A DNA stretch of 37,764 nucleotides from Colidextribacter sp. OB.20 (GTDB lineage Bacteria > Bacillota > Clostridia > Oscillospirales > Oscillospiraceae): assembly GCF_009911595.1 (NCBI RefSeq), contig NZ_QWKG01000039.1:1-37764 (forward strand). The letters run 5' to 3'. The notes under the pieces were generated by a model. That model saw only the letters and a list, made by a program, of their open reading frames with translations. It was not told the DNA's origin and made no database searches. Below are positions 6,678 through 14,308 of the stretch, piece after piece. The translations under genes were made by a program, and so were the position numbers. How positions within the stretch are numbered: the first letter of the stretch is position 1; the number at the start of each line of letters is the position of its first letter.

Positions 6678-7688
6678 TTACCCCAGAGCAATATCCCGTG
6701 TGGCGTAGGCGTTCAGGTCCCAGCCGGCGGTGCGGTCGGCCTGAAACTCGTAAAAGCCCTGACAGCCGATCATGGCGGCGTTGTCGCCGCAGTACCGCAG
6801 CTCCGGGAGGAACAGCCGGTCCCCGCTGGCGGCGCAGGCGGCCTGGAGGTCGGCCCGGATGCGGCTGTTGGCGGCCACCCCCCCGGCCACGGCGATTTTT
6901 CCATACCCCTTTTCCCGGGCGGCGGCCATGGCCCGGGGGACCAGGGAATCGCTCACCGCCCTGCCGAAGCTGGCGGCGAAGGCGGGAAGGTCCAGGGCCT
7001 CGCCCTTCTGCTCGGCGTTGTGGATCAGGTTCAGACTGGCGGTTTTCAGCCCGGAGAAGGACATGTCCAGCTCCGCCCCGGACACGTGGGCCACGGGCAG
7101 GGGATACCGCCCGTCGTCCCCTCCCTGAGCCAGCTTGTCCATAGGCCCGCCCCCGGGGTAGCCGATGCCCAGCACCCGGGCCACCTTGTCGAAGCACTCC
7201 CCGGCGGCGTCGTCCCGGGTGCCGCCCAGCACGGACATCTCGGTGTAGGACCGCACGTCCACGATGGCGGTGGTCCCCCCGGAGACGCACAGGCAGACGA
7301 AGGGGGGCTCCAGGTCGGGGTGGGTGATGTAGTTGGCGGCGATGTGTCCCCGGACGTGGTGGACGGGGATGAGGGGCAGGCCCAGAGCCATGGCCGCGCC
7401 CTTGGCGAAGTTCACCCCCACCAGCACTGCCCCGATGAGCCCCGGGGCGTAGGTGACGGCCACGGCGTCCAGGTCGGCCCTGGTCAGCCCGGCGTCGGCA
7501 ACGGCTCTGTCCGCCAGGCCGGAGACAGCCTCCACGTGCTTCCGGGAGGCGATTTCGGGCACTACCCCCCCGTAAATGGTGTGCATCTCGATCTGGGAGG
7601 ACACGCAGCTGGACAGCACTGTCCGCCCGTCCCGCACCACGGCGGCGGCGGTGTCGTCGCAGGAGGATTCGATGGCTAAAATGTTCAT
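6678..7688 (-). CDS. tsaD: tRNA threonylcarbamoyladenosine synthase TsaD
   Basis: A 336-residue TsaD/Kae1 protein (ASKHA fold), which transfers the threonylcarbamoyl group to A37 of ANN-decoding tRNAs together with TsaB and TsaE. The N-terminus MNILAIESSCDDTAAAVV, the metal-binding HHVRGHIAANY (His111, His115), the CVSGGTTAI loop and the C-terminal YCGDNAAMIG are all family signatures. The ATG at 7688 matches the family start; the frame further upstream runs into a palindromic repeat. It follows rimI on the same strand; tsaB and tsaE are not in the window. Confidence 0.97.
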   Translation of the reverse strand: MNILAIESSCDDTAAAVVRDGRTVLSSCVSSQIEMHTIYGGVVPEIASRKHVEAVSGLADRAVADAGLTRADLDAVAVTYAPGLIGAVLVGVNFAKGAAMALGLPLIPVHHVRGHIAANYITHPDLEPPFVCLCVSGGTTAIVDVRSYTEMSVLGGTRDDAAGECFDKVARVLGIGYPGGGPMDKLAQGGDDGRYPLPVAHVSGAELDMSFSGLKTASLNLIHNAEQKGEALDLPAFAASFGRAVSDSLVPRAMAAAREKGYGKIAVAGGVAANSRIRADLQAACAASGDRLFLPELRYCGDNAAMIGCQGFYEFQADRTAGWDLNAYATRDIALG

Positions 7689-7714
7689 AGAGACACCACT
7701 TTCAAGGAAAATGT

Positions 7715-7793
7715 TGTAGGGCGGGACGACCTCGGCCCGCCGTTTTATGAAAAATGTTCGATGCAACGGCGCGCCGAGGTCGTCGCGCCCTAC
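7715..7793. repeat. Palindromic repeat, family B (B1), between rimI and tsaD
   Basis: Begins TGTAGGGCGGGACGACCTCG, forms GGCGGG..CCCGCC, then a spacer, then GGCGCGCCGAGGTCGTCGCG and CCCTACG. The two halves are imperfect inverted copies (GACGACCTCGG against CCGAGGTCGTC), so the whole can fold into a long hairpin. A second copy is at 25797. The element supplies the rimI TAG stop codon. Confidence 0.8.
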
Positions 7794-8245
7794 GGTTTTT
7801 CTGAAAACTCCCGTGTCATGATGACGGCGTCCTCCCGGGGGTGCTGGTAGTAGCCGGGGCGCAGGCCGGCCTGGTGAAAACCGTGCTTCTCATACAGGGC
7901 GATGGCGGCGGTGTTGGACTTGCGCACCTCCAGGGTGAGGAAAGCCAGGTTCACCTCTCCGAACCGGCAGAACACGTCCAGCAGGGCGGAGGCCACCCCG
8001 TGCCGCCGGGCGTCGGGGGAGACGGCGATATTGTCGATATAGCCCTCGTCCAGCACGGCGTGGAGGCCGGCGTAGCCCAGGATGTTGCCCTCCTCCCCGT
8101 CCTCGGCCACGATAAAGCAGGCCTGGGGATCAAAGAGGGCGTCCTCCAGCATGTTCTCGGTCCAGGGCATGGAGAAGCACTCCCGTTCCAGGGCGGCGAT
8201 CTGGGGGATATGGCTGCGGTCCATAGGGACAATTTCGTAATACAT
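7790..8245 (-). CDS. rimI: Ribosomal protein uS... N-acetyltransferase RimI family (GNAT)
   Basis: A 151-residue GNAT protein. The acetyl-CoA loop is seen as IAVSPDARRHGVASALL (Q/RxxGxG/A type), with LEVRKSNTAAIALYEKHGF further on, the pattern of RimI enzymes that acetylate the N-terminal Ala of ribosomal protein S18. RimI is usually next to tsaD/tsaB, as here. The stop TAG (7792-7790) is contributed by the palindromic repeat B1, so the last codons (EKP-stop) run right up to the repeat. Substrate assignment is by family. Confidence 0.92.
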   Translation of the reverse strand: MYYEIVPMDRSHIPQIAALERECFSMPWTENMLEDALFDPQACFIVAEDGEEGNILGYAGLHAVLDEGYIDNIAVSPDARRHGVASALLDVFCRFGEVNLAFLTLEVRKSNTAAIALYEKHGFHQAGLRPGYYQHPREDAVIMTREFSEKP

Positions 8246-8266
8246 AAAAAGACTCCTTCAGAGGTA

Positions 8267-8337
8267 TGTAGGGGCGGACAATGTCCGCCCGCTGTTTTTG
8301 TTCCGATCATTCCGGGCGCACAATGTGCGCCCCTACA
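8267..8337. repeat. Palindromic repeat, family A, full element (A2)
   Basis: A 71-base element with ends TGTAGGGGCG/CGCCCCTACA. It holds two different palindromes, GGGGCGGACAATGTCCGCCC and GGGCGCACAATGTGCGCCCC, separated by a short T-rich spacer. It fills the gap between rimI and the CPBP gene and provides the TAG stop of the latter. Confidence 0.85.
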
Positions 8338-9007
8338 GGATCCCAAACAACATAAATCCCACCGTATTGGTCCCCAGGTTGGCCCCCATGTGGACCAGCC
8401 AGGAGGGGAGGACGCTGCCCTCCCGGTCCAGCCAGTTAAAGAGCAGGCCGGCGGCGGTGAGCCCGGCCACCATCAGAACGATGAGAGCGGGGGAGCCCCA
8501 GCCGTCGGTAATGGAGACGTGGTACAGGGCGAAGGCCAGGGCAGAGAAGCCGTAAGCCAGCCTTTTGAATCCCGCCCGGTACAGGGCCAAAAAGGCGAAG
8601 CCCCGGAAGAAAAACTCCTCTATCAGAGAGTTGCAGAGGGTGATATAGGCGGCGGCCAGGGGAAAGGTCTCCCGTGTGATGCCCTCCTTGGCGGCCAGAT
8701 TTTCCGGGATGGCAGACAGGTCCAGCCAGGGGGAGAGGAGCGCATAGCCCCCCAGGAGGAGCACCAGCACCCCCAGGGCCAGGGGAGCGGCCAGCCTCAC
8801 AGCCCCGGCCTTTCGGAGGACACGGAAGGGCCTCCTGTCCCCGGACAGGAGCGTGTACAGCCCGGCGCAGCCCAGGAATACAGCGATTTTCAGGGCGGAC
8901 TTCACCGGATAGACCGGGCGCAGCGCCCCTTCCACCCAGGCCATGATCCCGCAGCCTATCAGAACAAGGAGCATGACCCCATATGCGTTTCTTCTGCTTT
9001 TATCCAT
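8333..9007 (-). CDS. CPBP-family intramembrane metalloprotease
   Basis: A 224-residue multi-pass membrane protein with the three CPBP (Abi, CAAX-type) motifs: SLIEEFFFRG (Glu130, Glu131, Arg135), ALYHVS (His163) and VHMGANLGTN (His206, Asn210). About six hydrophobic segments are visible. Prokaryotic members are glutamate-type or metal-dependent proteases or scaffold proteins, and some give bacteriocin self-immunity; the substrate here is unknown. The ATG at 9007 lies 3 bases after the stop of the small membrane protein and follows AGGGAG. The TAG stop lies in repeat A2, so the end of the protein (FGIL) abuts a mobile-looking repeat. Confidence 0.88.
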   Translation of the reverse strand: MDKSRRNAYGVMLLVLIGCGIMAWVEGALRPVYPVKSALKIAVFLGCAGLYTLLSGDRRPFRVLRKAGAVRLAAPLALGVLVLLLGGYALLSPWLDLSAIPENLAAKEGITRETFPLAAAYITLCNSLIEEFFFRGFAFLALYRAGFKRLAYGFSALAFALYHVSITDGWGSPALIVLMVAGLTAAGLLFNWLDREGSVLPSWLVHMGANLGTNTVGFMLFGIL

Positions 9008-9009
9008 AC

Positions 9010-9225
9010 TTATGATTTCTCCCTGAGTACAGCCGACAGTACGAGCAAAATCATTCCAATTACATATGTGTACCAATATAAAAAACTCCACATCACCAGG
9101 TACTCCCAAAATGATGTTCTGCCGCTGTCAAGCAGGCAGCTGACGAGGCAGAAGCCAAGAGCGGACAAAAACGGAGCGAGCCCTAACAGCAGCAGGCCCC
9201 TCCCGGCCCATTTCCTGCCTTTCAT
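9010..9225 (-). CDS. Small two-span membrane protein
   Basis: A 71-residue protein with two hydrophobic stretches (about residues 9-31 and 40-66) and a basic N-terminus (MKGRKWAGRG). No family recognised. Its ATG follows immediately on the TGA of the papain-like gene (AGC TGA ATG), and its stop lies 3 bases before the CPBP start, so all three are translationally coupled. It could be a partner or substrate of the CPBP protease; that is inference from position only. Confidence 0.7.
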   Translation of the reverse strand: MKGRKWAGRGLLLLGLAPFLSALGFCLVSCLLDSGRTSFWEYLVMWSFLYWYTYVIGMILLVLSAVLREKS

Positions 9226-9858
9226 TCAGCTTACCCCCATAAGTACCCGTTTGGCCAGGCGTCCGAAGTGGCGGGCGGTGGTATAGACGGCGTAGCGGGT
9301 GGTTGTCTCCACCGGGTAGGAGTCCTCCCCCCACTCTCCGGCCCGGACAGGGGCGGGGCCCTCGTAGATCACATAGGGGGCCAGGCGGCGCTCCAGCGCC
9401 CGGACGGTAGGCCGGTCGGCCTCTGTCACCCCGGCCAGCTCGTACCGGGCCAGCAGCTTCTGGACGAAGGTGACGCAGGTGTAGGCCCGGGAGATGCTGG
9501 GCCGGAGATGGACCAGGGAGGCCAGGGCGGCGGGGGTGTTGTAGATGTACTCCTCCCGCTGGTTCCACAGCCGGTCCAGGCAGCTGTGGAGCCAGGTCAG
9601 CTGGGACTGGGACATCTCCACCCGGCAGATCTTCACCCGGGCGGCCCCGGCGAAGGACTGATAGCGCAGAATGGACTCGGCCACAAAGCCGCCGTAAAGG
9701 GGGATGGTCCGGTAGAGCCGGGCGAAGGTATACATCTTGCGGATATCCCGGCTGAGGGAGAGGGATACGTGGTTGTATCGGTTCCGGGTGGCCTTGCGGA
9801 TGATGCTGCCCATCCCGGTGGGGGTGGCGGAAAAGACGATATAGACGGCGTTGTCCAA
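9226..9858 (-). CDS. Permuted papain-like (NlpC/P60 superfamily, YiiX-like) protein
   Basis: A 210-residue protein without signal peptide. RYNHVSLSL (His30) comes before YTCVTFVQKLL (Cys128), the circularly permuted His-then-Cys order of YiiX/YebB-type amidases of the NlpC/P60 superfamily. Such enzymes hydrolyse or transfer amide or ester bonds; the substrate here is unknown. The start is supported by AAGGAGGGA about 8 bases upstream. It heads the three-gene set with the small membrane protein and the CPBP protease. The catalytic residues are inferred from motif context only. Confidence 0.65.
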   Translation of the reverse strand: MDNAVYIVFSATPTGMGSIIRKATRNRYNHVSLSLSRDIRKMYTFARLYRTIPLYGGFVAESILRYQSFAGAARVKICRVEMSQSQLTWLHSCLDRLWNQREEYIYNTPAALASLVHLRPSISRAYTCVTFVQKLLARYELAGVTEADRPTVRALERRLAPYVIYEGPAPVRAGEWGEDSYPVETTTRYAVYTTARHFGRLAKRVLMGVS

Positions 9859-9900
9859 AGAAATCCCTCCTTAACGTGGCGTTGAGATAAGAAAACCTTT

Positions 9901-9950
9901 TGTAGGGGCGCATATTATGCGCCCGCGGGCGGCTGATAGCCGCCCCTACA
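9901..9950. repeat. Palindromic repeat, family A, compact element (A3)
   Basis: A 50-base copy: TGTAGGGGCGCATATTATGC plus GCCC directly abutting GGGCGGCTGATAGCCGCCCC and TACA. Same ends as A2 and A5 but almost no spacer between the two palindromes. Lies between the papain-like gene and the tandem membrane-protein genes. Confidence 0.85.
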
Positions 9951-9971
9951 TGGATTCTTAAAATAACGCCC

Positions 9972-10262
9972 TTAATAGCGGGGGCGCTTTTTCCAGATGA
10001 ACCAGCCCGCCCCGCTTCCAATCAGACCCAGAATACAGGGCAGCATGACCAGCATTCCCAGCAGATTTTCCCACTCATAGGCCTGGCTGAGATACCACCA
10101 GCTCCACAGGAAGCCCCCTCCGAACAGGACCAGCGGCGCGAACTGTAAGGGCCGCCAGGGGCATAGCTTGCACAGGGCCAGCTGCATCGCGCAGAAGGGC
10201 GCGGAGAGAAGCAGAAGGGTGGTGAGGGTGGAGCACAGCGAGAACACAGCGCTAATGAGCAT
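9972..10262 (-). CDS. Tandem membrane protein 3 (paralogue, shortest)
   Basis: A 96-residue hydrophobic protein with about three membrane spans, ending WFIWKKRPRY. It can be aligned with the C-terminal two thirds of the two upstream genes: PFCAMQLALCK against PVFCLQLLLCR, APLVLFGGG against IPALVIVGA, and a final GxLxxLPCILGLIGSGAGW span against LLCIAPAAGCVLAW. It is therefore a diverged, N-terminally shortened paralogue. The ATG at 10262 overlaps the end of the preceding gene by 11 bases. Function unknown. Confidence 0.65.
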   Translation of the reverse strand: MLISAVFSLCSTLTTLLLLSAPFCAMQLALCKLCPWRPLQFAPLVLFGGGFLWSWWYLSQAYEWENLLGMLVMLPCILGLIGSGAGWFIWKKRPRY

Positions 10263-10680
10263 GGCGGATGCCCTCCCTTCCATAGAGCTTCCAGCAGCCA
10301 TATACCATCCAGGCCAGCACACACCCAGCCGCCGGGGCGATGGACAGGATCATCAGAAGGGCCCATCCCAAGGTATCATGGCCGATGGCAGTAAAAAAGT
10401 TGTAAGCAAACAACAGCACCGCACCCACGATCACAAGTGCGGGAATTGCGGCTACCCAGCACCGTATTTTTCGGCACAGCAGGAGCTGCAGACAGAACGC
10501 CGGGACGGCGTGAAAGCCCAGGGACATCCAAAAAAGAAAGCGGCGTGTAAACCAGATTTCGAAGTGACTTGGATTGAACTGGCCGAAGTCGTAGGTGATA
10601 TAGGTATAGGCGATAGCCGCGTAAGCGGGCAGGGACAGCAGAAAGACTGCCAGCAGAATTTTGTCGGTACGGTTTTTCAT
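10252..10680 (-). CDS. Tandem membrane protein 2 (paralogue)
   Basis: A 142-residue protein starting MKNRTDKILLAVFLLSLPAY, with four hydrophobic spans and no recognised family. It shares its first 13 residues and most of its C-terminal half (AIPALVIVGA, GHDTLGWALL, IAPAAGCVLAW) with the next gene upstream, and the DNA is also visibly similar, pointing to a fairly recent tandem duplication. Its ATG overlaps the upstream stop by ATGA. Predicted to sit in the cytoplasmic membrane. Confidence 0.75.
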   Translation of the reverse strand: MKNRTDKILLAVFLLSLPAYAAIAYTYITYDFGQFNPSHFEIWFTRRFLFWMSLGFHAVPAFCLQLLLCRKIRCWVAAIPALVIVGAVLLFAYNFFTAIGHDTLGWALLMILSIAPAAGCVLAWMVYGCWKLYGREGIRHAH

Positions 10681-11090
10681 TGGATATCCCCCCTGCGATA
10701 CATCTTCCGGAGGGCGTACACGATCCAGGCCAGGACACACCCCGCCGCCGGGGCGATGCACAAAAGCAGCAGAATACCCCAGCCCAAGGTGTCCCAGCCA
10801 GTGGCGGTGAAAAAGCCGTAGGTAAACAACAGCGCCGCGCCCACGATCACCAGCGCGGGAATTGCGGCCACCCGGCACCGCTTCCGGCGGCACAGCAGCA
10901 GCTGAAGACAGAACACCGGAACAGCGAAGAAGCCAAAGGCCAGGTAAGCGTACAATTCCTGAGCCCTATAGGGCAAGGTCCATGTTTCAACAAAGGGAAT
11001 AATCTCCAGATAGGTGAGCACAAGGAAAATGTGGAGCGGCAGGGTCACGGCAAACACGGCCAGCAAAATTTTGTCGGTGCGGTTTTTCAT
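10677..11090 (-). CDS. Tandem membrane protein 1 (paralogue)
   Basis: A 137-residue membrane protein, MKNRTDKILLAVFAVTLPLH at the start, four hydrophobic spans and a basic C-terminus (ALRKMYRRGDIQ). First gene of the tandem triplet; ATAGGAGGTC lies 7 bases before its ATG. I recognise no family; the first span might act as an uncleaved signal anchor. Upstream lies a composite palindromic repeat. Confidence 0.75.
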   Translation of the reverse strand: MKNRTDKILLAVFAVTLPLHIFLVLTYLEIIPFVETWTLPYRAQELYAYLAFGFFAVPVFCLQLLLCRRKRCRVAAIPALVIVGAALLFTYGFFTATGWDTLGWGILLLLCIAPAAGCVLAWIVYALRKMYRRGDIQ

Positions 11091-11108
11091 TGGGATGACC
11101 TCCTATCC

Positions 11109-11175
11109 TGTAGGGGCGGACATTGTCCGCCCGTATGGCGGGTACGGCGTAGGGGCCGACGACCTCGGCGGCCCG
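11109..11175. repeat. Composite palindromic repeat (A4, A/B hybrid)
   Basis: Starts as family A (TGTAGGGGCGGACATTGTCC GCCC), then after a short spacer continues with GTAGGGGCCGACGACCTCGG CGGCCC, which carries the GACGACCTCGG core of family B. It shows that the two families can recombine or share an origin. Confidence 0.7.
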
Positions 11176-11289
11176 TTTTCAGGTCATCTCCAGTGTATCA
11201 GAGGAAAGCCCTCCCTGCAAGCAAATCAGGATAGTCGGTCGTTTTTGAGGGATAGGTGGTCAAAATCTCTCGTCCCCCGCTGCGCGGGC

Positions 11290-11422
11290 AAGGCCCCCTT
11301 CGCAAGGGAGCTGTCAGCGAAGCTGATTGGGGGTTTCCTGAAAAAGGCTGTTGCATATTGATAGAGGAAACCCTCCGTCATTTGCTTCGCAAATGCCACC
11401 TCCCTTTGCGAAGGGAGGCTTT
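11290..11422. repeat. Pair of inverted palindromic repeats (family C) downstream of polA
   Basis: Left copy 11290-11336 (AAGGCCCCCTTCGCAAGGGA ...GGGGGTTT) and right copy 11368-11422, which on the opposite strand reads AAAGCCTCCCTTCGCAAAGG ...GGAGGGTTT. They are about 47 and 55 bases long, face each other across a 31-base spacer, and each contains internal hairpins. The right copy also looks like a plus-strand terminator (CCTCCCTTTGCGAAGGGAGG then CTTTTT). The 11091-11444 gap contains this pair and repeat A4 and no gene that I can support. Confidence 0.7.
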
Positions 11423-11444
11423 TTGCCTGCGGGCGGGACGGAGG

Positions 11445-14141
11445 TCAGTGCGCCTCCGCCCAGGTCTTCCCGGCGTGGGTCTCGGCCGAAAGGGGGACGG
11501 ACAGGGAAGCGACCTGCTCCATCTCCTCCTCCACCAGCCGGCACACGGCCTCAGCCTCAGCCTCCGGGCACTCCACGATGAGCTCGTCGTGGACCTGGAG
11601 GACCAGTTTTCCGGTAAAGCCTTCGGCTTTGAGCCGGTCACGGACCCGGATCATGGCCAGCTTGATGATGTCGGCGGCGGTGCCCTGGATGGGGGCGTTG
11701 AGGGCCACCCGTTCCCCGAAGGAGCGGGTATTGAAGCTGGAGGATTTGATCTCGGGAATCCACCGCCGCCGCCCCCACAGGGTGGAGACGTACCCGGTCT
11801 GCCTGGCCTGCTCCACCACCCCGTCCATATAAGTCCTTACCCCGGCGTAATGGGCGAAGTAGCGGTCCATATAGGCCTTGGCCTCCTGGACCGTGACCCC
11901 GATGTCCTGGGACAGGGAGAAGGGGGAGATGCCGTAGACGATGCCGAAGTTCACCGCCTTGGCGGAACGGCGCATCTGGGGCTCCACCTCCTCCACCGGC
12001 ACGCCAAAGACCTGGGAGGCGGTGATGGTGTGGATGTCCTCGCCGCTTTTGAAGCCGTCGATCATAGCCTGGTCGCCGGCCATGTGGGCCAGAAGGCGCA
12101 GCTCGATCTGGGAGTAGTCGGCGTCCACCAGCACCTTCCCGGCGGGGGCGGCGAACATCTTCCGCAGCTCGGCCCCCAGCTGGGTGCGGACAGGGATATT
12201 TTGTAAATTCGGCTCGGTGGAGCTGAGCCGCCCTGTGGCGGTGACGGTGTTCTGGAAGGAGGTGTGGATGCGCCCGTCCGGGCCGATCACCTTGCCCAGG
12301 CCGTCTGCATAGGTGGACTTCAGCTTGGTCAGCTGGCGGTACTCCAGAATGCTGTCAATGATAGGGTGCTGGCCCCGGAGCTTGTCCAGCACGTCGGCGT
12401 TGGTGGACCAGCCGCTCTTGGTCTTCTTCACCGGGGGCAGGCCCAGCTTGTCAAAGAGGATGTGTCCAAGCTGCTGGGTGGAGTTGATGTTGAAGGTGTC
12501 CTCCTCTGCCAGGGCGTAGATGGTCTTTTGAACCTCGTCAATCCGCCCGGACAGCATCTCACCAAACTGAGCCAGCGCCCCCCGGTCGATGAGGAAGCCC
12601 TCGGTCTCCATCTCCGCCAGCACCTGGCAGAGGGGCAGGTCCACGGTCTCATACAGCTCCCACATCCCCAGCTCCTTCAGCCGGGCGGATAGGGTCTCCC
12701 GCAGGGCGTCGATGAGGAGGCAGTGGCGCATCATGGCCTCGGCGGGGGCGGCGGGGTCGGAGAGAGGGCCAAAGGCCCCCTCCTCCAGATAGAGGCCGGG
12801 CTTGGGGAACTGCTGATTGTAGTAGGTGAGGCCCAGCTTGTCCGGCTCATAGCTGCCGTCGGTGGGGGCCAGGAGATAGGCGGCCACCTCGGTGTCAAAG
12901 ACGAAGCCGCCGGGGGTGATCCCCTCCTCCAGCAGGGCCCGGCACAGGTTTTTCACCCCGTGGACCGCCTTTTTGATGGCGGGGTCGGAGAAGAGAACCC
13001 GAATCATTTCATTGTAATTTTCCAGCTTGTCCGCCCGCAGGAGGCTGGCGTTCCAAGAGTCGTCATTCAGGTGACAGGCCACGCATACCACGTCCAGAGA
13101 GGGCAGGACGGCAACGTGGACCACCTCCTTGATCCGCCACAGCTCCAGCAGGCTTTGGGCGTGCTCCGGAGTGATGTCCATCTCCAGGTAGCAGCCCCCC
13201 TCCAGAACGGCAGGGAGGTTCGATTTGACCGCCTGCTCCCCTTGGGGGGCGGTCAGGCCGTATTTGTCAATGAGCTTGGCAAACTCCAAGTCCAGAAAGA
13301 GCTGGTACAGCCTGTCGTTGTCCGGCTCCCGGCGCAGGTTGTCCTCGGGCTTAAAGTCGATGGGAGCGTCGGTGCGGATGGCAGCCAGGTCGTAGGACAG
13401 CAGGGCGCTCTCCTTGCCCTCCTCCAGCTTCTTAATGAGGCCGGGCTTGGCGTCTACATTGGGGGCGGAGCAGATGTCCGGCATGTGGTCATAGAGATGG
13501 GCGATGGTGTGGTACAGCTGGATGAGGGACATGGCGGTTTTTTCTCCCACTCCCTTCACGCCGGGGTAGTTGTCGGAGGAGTCCCCCATGAGGGCCTTCA
13601 GGTCGATGATGCTTTTCGGCTCGAAGCCGTACTCCTCCCGGAAGGACTCGGGGGTCACGTCCCGGGTGGTGGTCCTCCCCATGCGGGTGGATACCAGCTT
13701 GACAGTCGTTGCCTCCGTCACCAGCTGGAGGGAGTCCTTGTCCCCGGTGACGATGGCGGTCCCCCAGCCGGCCTCCTCGTCCAGCCGGGCGATGGTGCCC
13801 AGCAGGTCGTCGGCCTCCCATCCATCCAGCTCGTACATGGGCACGTTCATGGCCCCCAGCACGTCCTTCAAAAGGGGCATCTGGCTGGCCAGCTCCTCGG
13901 GCATCCCCTTGCGGTTGGCCTTGTAGTCCTGGTAGGCCTTGTGCCGGAAGGTGGGGGCGGAGCGGTCAAAGGTGACGCACAGGGCATCGGGCTTCTCCTC
14001 CTCCAGCAGCTTGTTCAGGATGTTGATAAAGCCGAAAATGGCGTTGGTGGGCTGGCCCTCCCGGGTGGTCAGGTTCTGGCTCACCCCATAAAAGGCCCGG
14101 TTGACGATGGAATTGCCGTCCAGGACCATCAGTTTCTTCAT
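11445..14141 (-). CDS. polA: DNA polymerase I
   Basis: An 898-residue family A polymerase. Residues 1 to about 290 are the 5'-3' exonuclease (MKKLMVLDGNSIVNRAF, DGWEADDLLGT, GDSSDNYPGVKGVGEKTA). The middle 3'-5' exonuclease-like domain seems degenerate: no FDxE motif is visible. The polymerase domain has DYSQIELRLLAH, RRSAKAVNFGIVYG and QVHDELIVECPE, carrying the two catalytic Asp residues. It fills gaps in repair and removes RNA primers. The ATG at 14141 follows AAGGAGG with 9 bases between; the frame continues upstream but without homology. A promoter lies at 14185-14213. Downstream are repeats rather than a clear minus-strand terminator. Confidence 0.97.
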   Translation of the reverse strand: MKKLMVLDGNSIVNRAFYGVSQNLTTREGQPTNAIFGFINILNKLLEEEKPDALCVTFDRSAPTFRHKAYQDYKANRKGMPEELASQMPLLKDVLGAMNVPMYELDGWEADDLLGTIARLDEEAGWGTAIVTGDKDSLQLVTEATTVKLVSTRMGRTTTRDVTPESFREEYGFEPKSIIDLKALMGDSSDNYPGVKGVGEKTAMSLIQLYHTIAHLYDHMPDICSAPNVDAKPGLIKKLEEGKESALLSYDLAAIRTDAPIDFKPEDNLRREPDNDRLYQLFLDLEFAKLIDKYGLTAPQGEQAVKSNLPAVLEGGCYLEMDITPEHAQSLLELWRIKEVVHVAVLPSLDVVCVACHLNDDSWNASLLRADKLENYNEMIRVLFSDPAIKKAVHGVKNLCRALLEEGITPGGFVFDTEVAAYLLAPTDGSYEPDKLGLTYYNQQFPKPGLYLEEGAFGPLSDPAAPAEAMMRHCLLIDALRETLSARLKELGMWELYETVDLPLCQVLAEMETEGFLIDRGALAQFGEMLSGRIDEVQKTIYALAEEDTFNINSTQQLGHILFDKLGLPPVKKTKSGWSTNADVLDKLRGQHPIIDSILEYRQLTKLKSTYADGLGKVIGPDGRIHTSFQNTVTATGRLSSTEPNLQNIPVRTQLGAELRKMFAAPAGKVLVDADYSQIELRLLAHMAGDQAMIDGFKSGEDIHTITASQVFGVPVEEVEPQMRRSAKAVNFGIVYGISPFSLSQDIGVTVQEAKAYMDRYFAHYAGVRTYMDGVVEQARQTGYVSTLWGRRRWIPEIKSSSFNTRSFGERVALNAPIQGTAADIIKLAMIRVRDRLKAEGFTGKLVLQVHDELIVECPEAEAEAVCRLVEEEMEQVASLSVPLSAETHAGKTWAEAH

Positions 14142-14184
14142 GGCGGAGTTCCTCCTTGGCTTCATTGTAAATCTCTGATTAAAT

Positions 14185-14213
14185 AGTATACCAGCTTTCC
14201 CGCAGAAGAGCAA
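14185..14213 (-). promoter_or_regulatory. Probable sigma-A promoter of polA
   Basis: TTGCTC (14213-14208), 17-base spacer, TATACT (14190-14185), giving a leader of about 38 bases before the polA ATG. Confidence 0.55.
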
Positions 14214-14308
14214 GGAAACACTTGCGGCACTTTTTTGACAGCAAGGCCGGGCGGATAAGCTGTACATAGTTTGGCGGGCCGGGTTGGAGGAGCAGGAGGG
14301 TAAACGAC

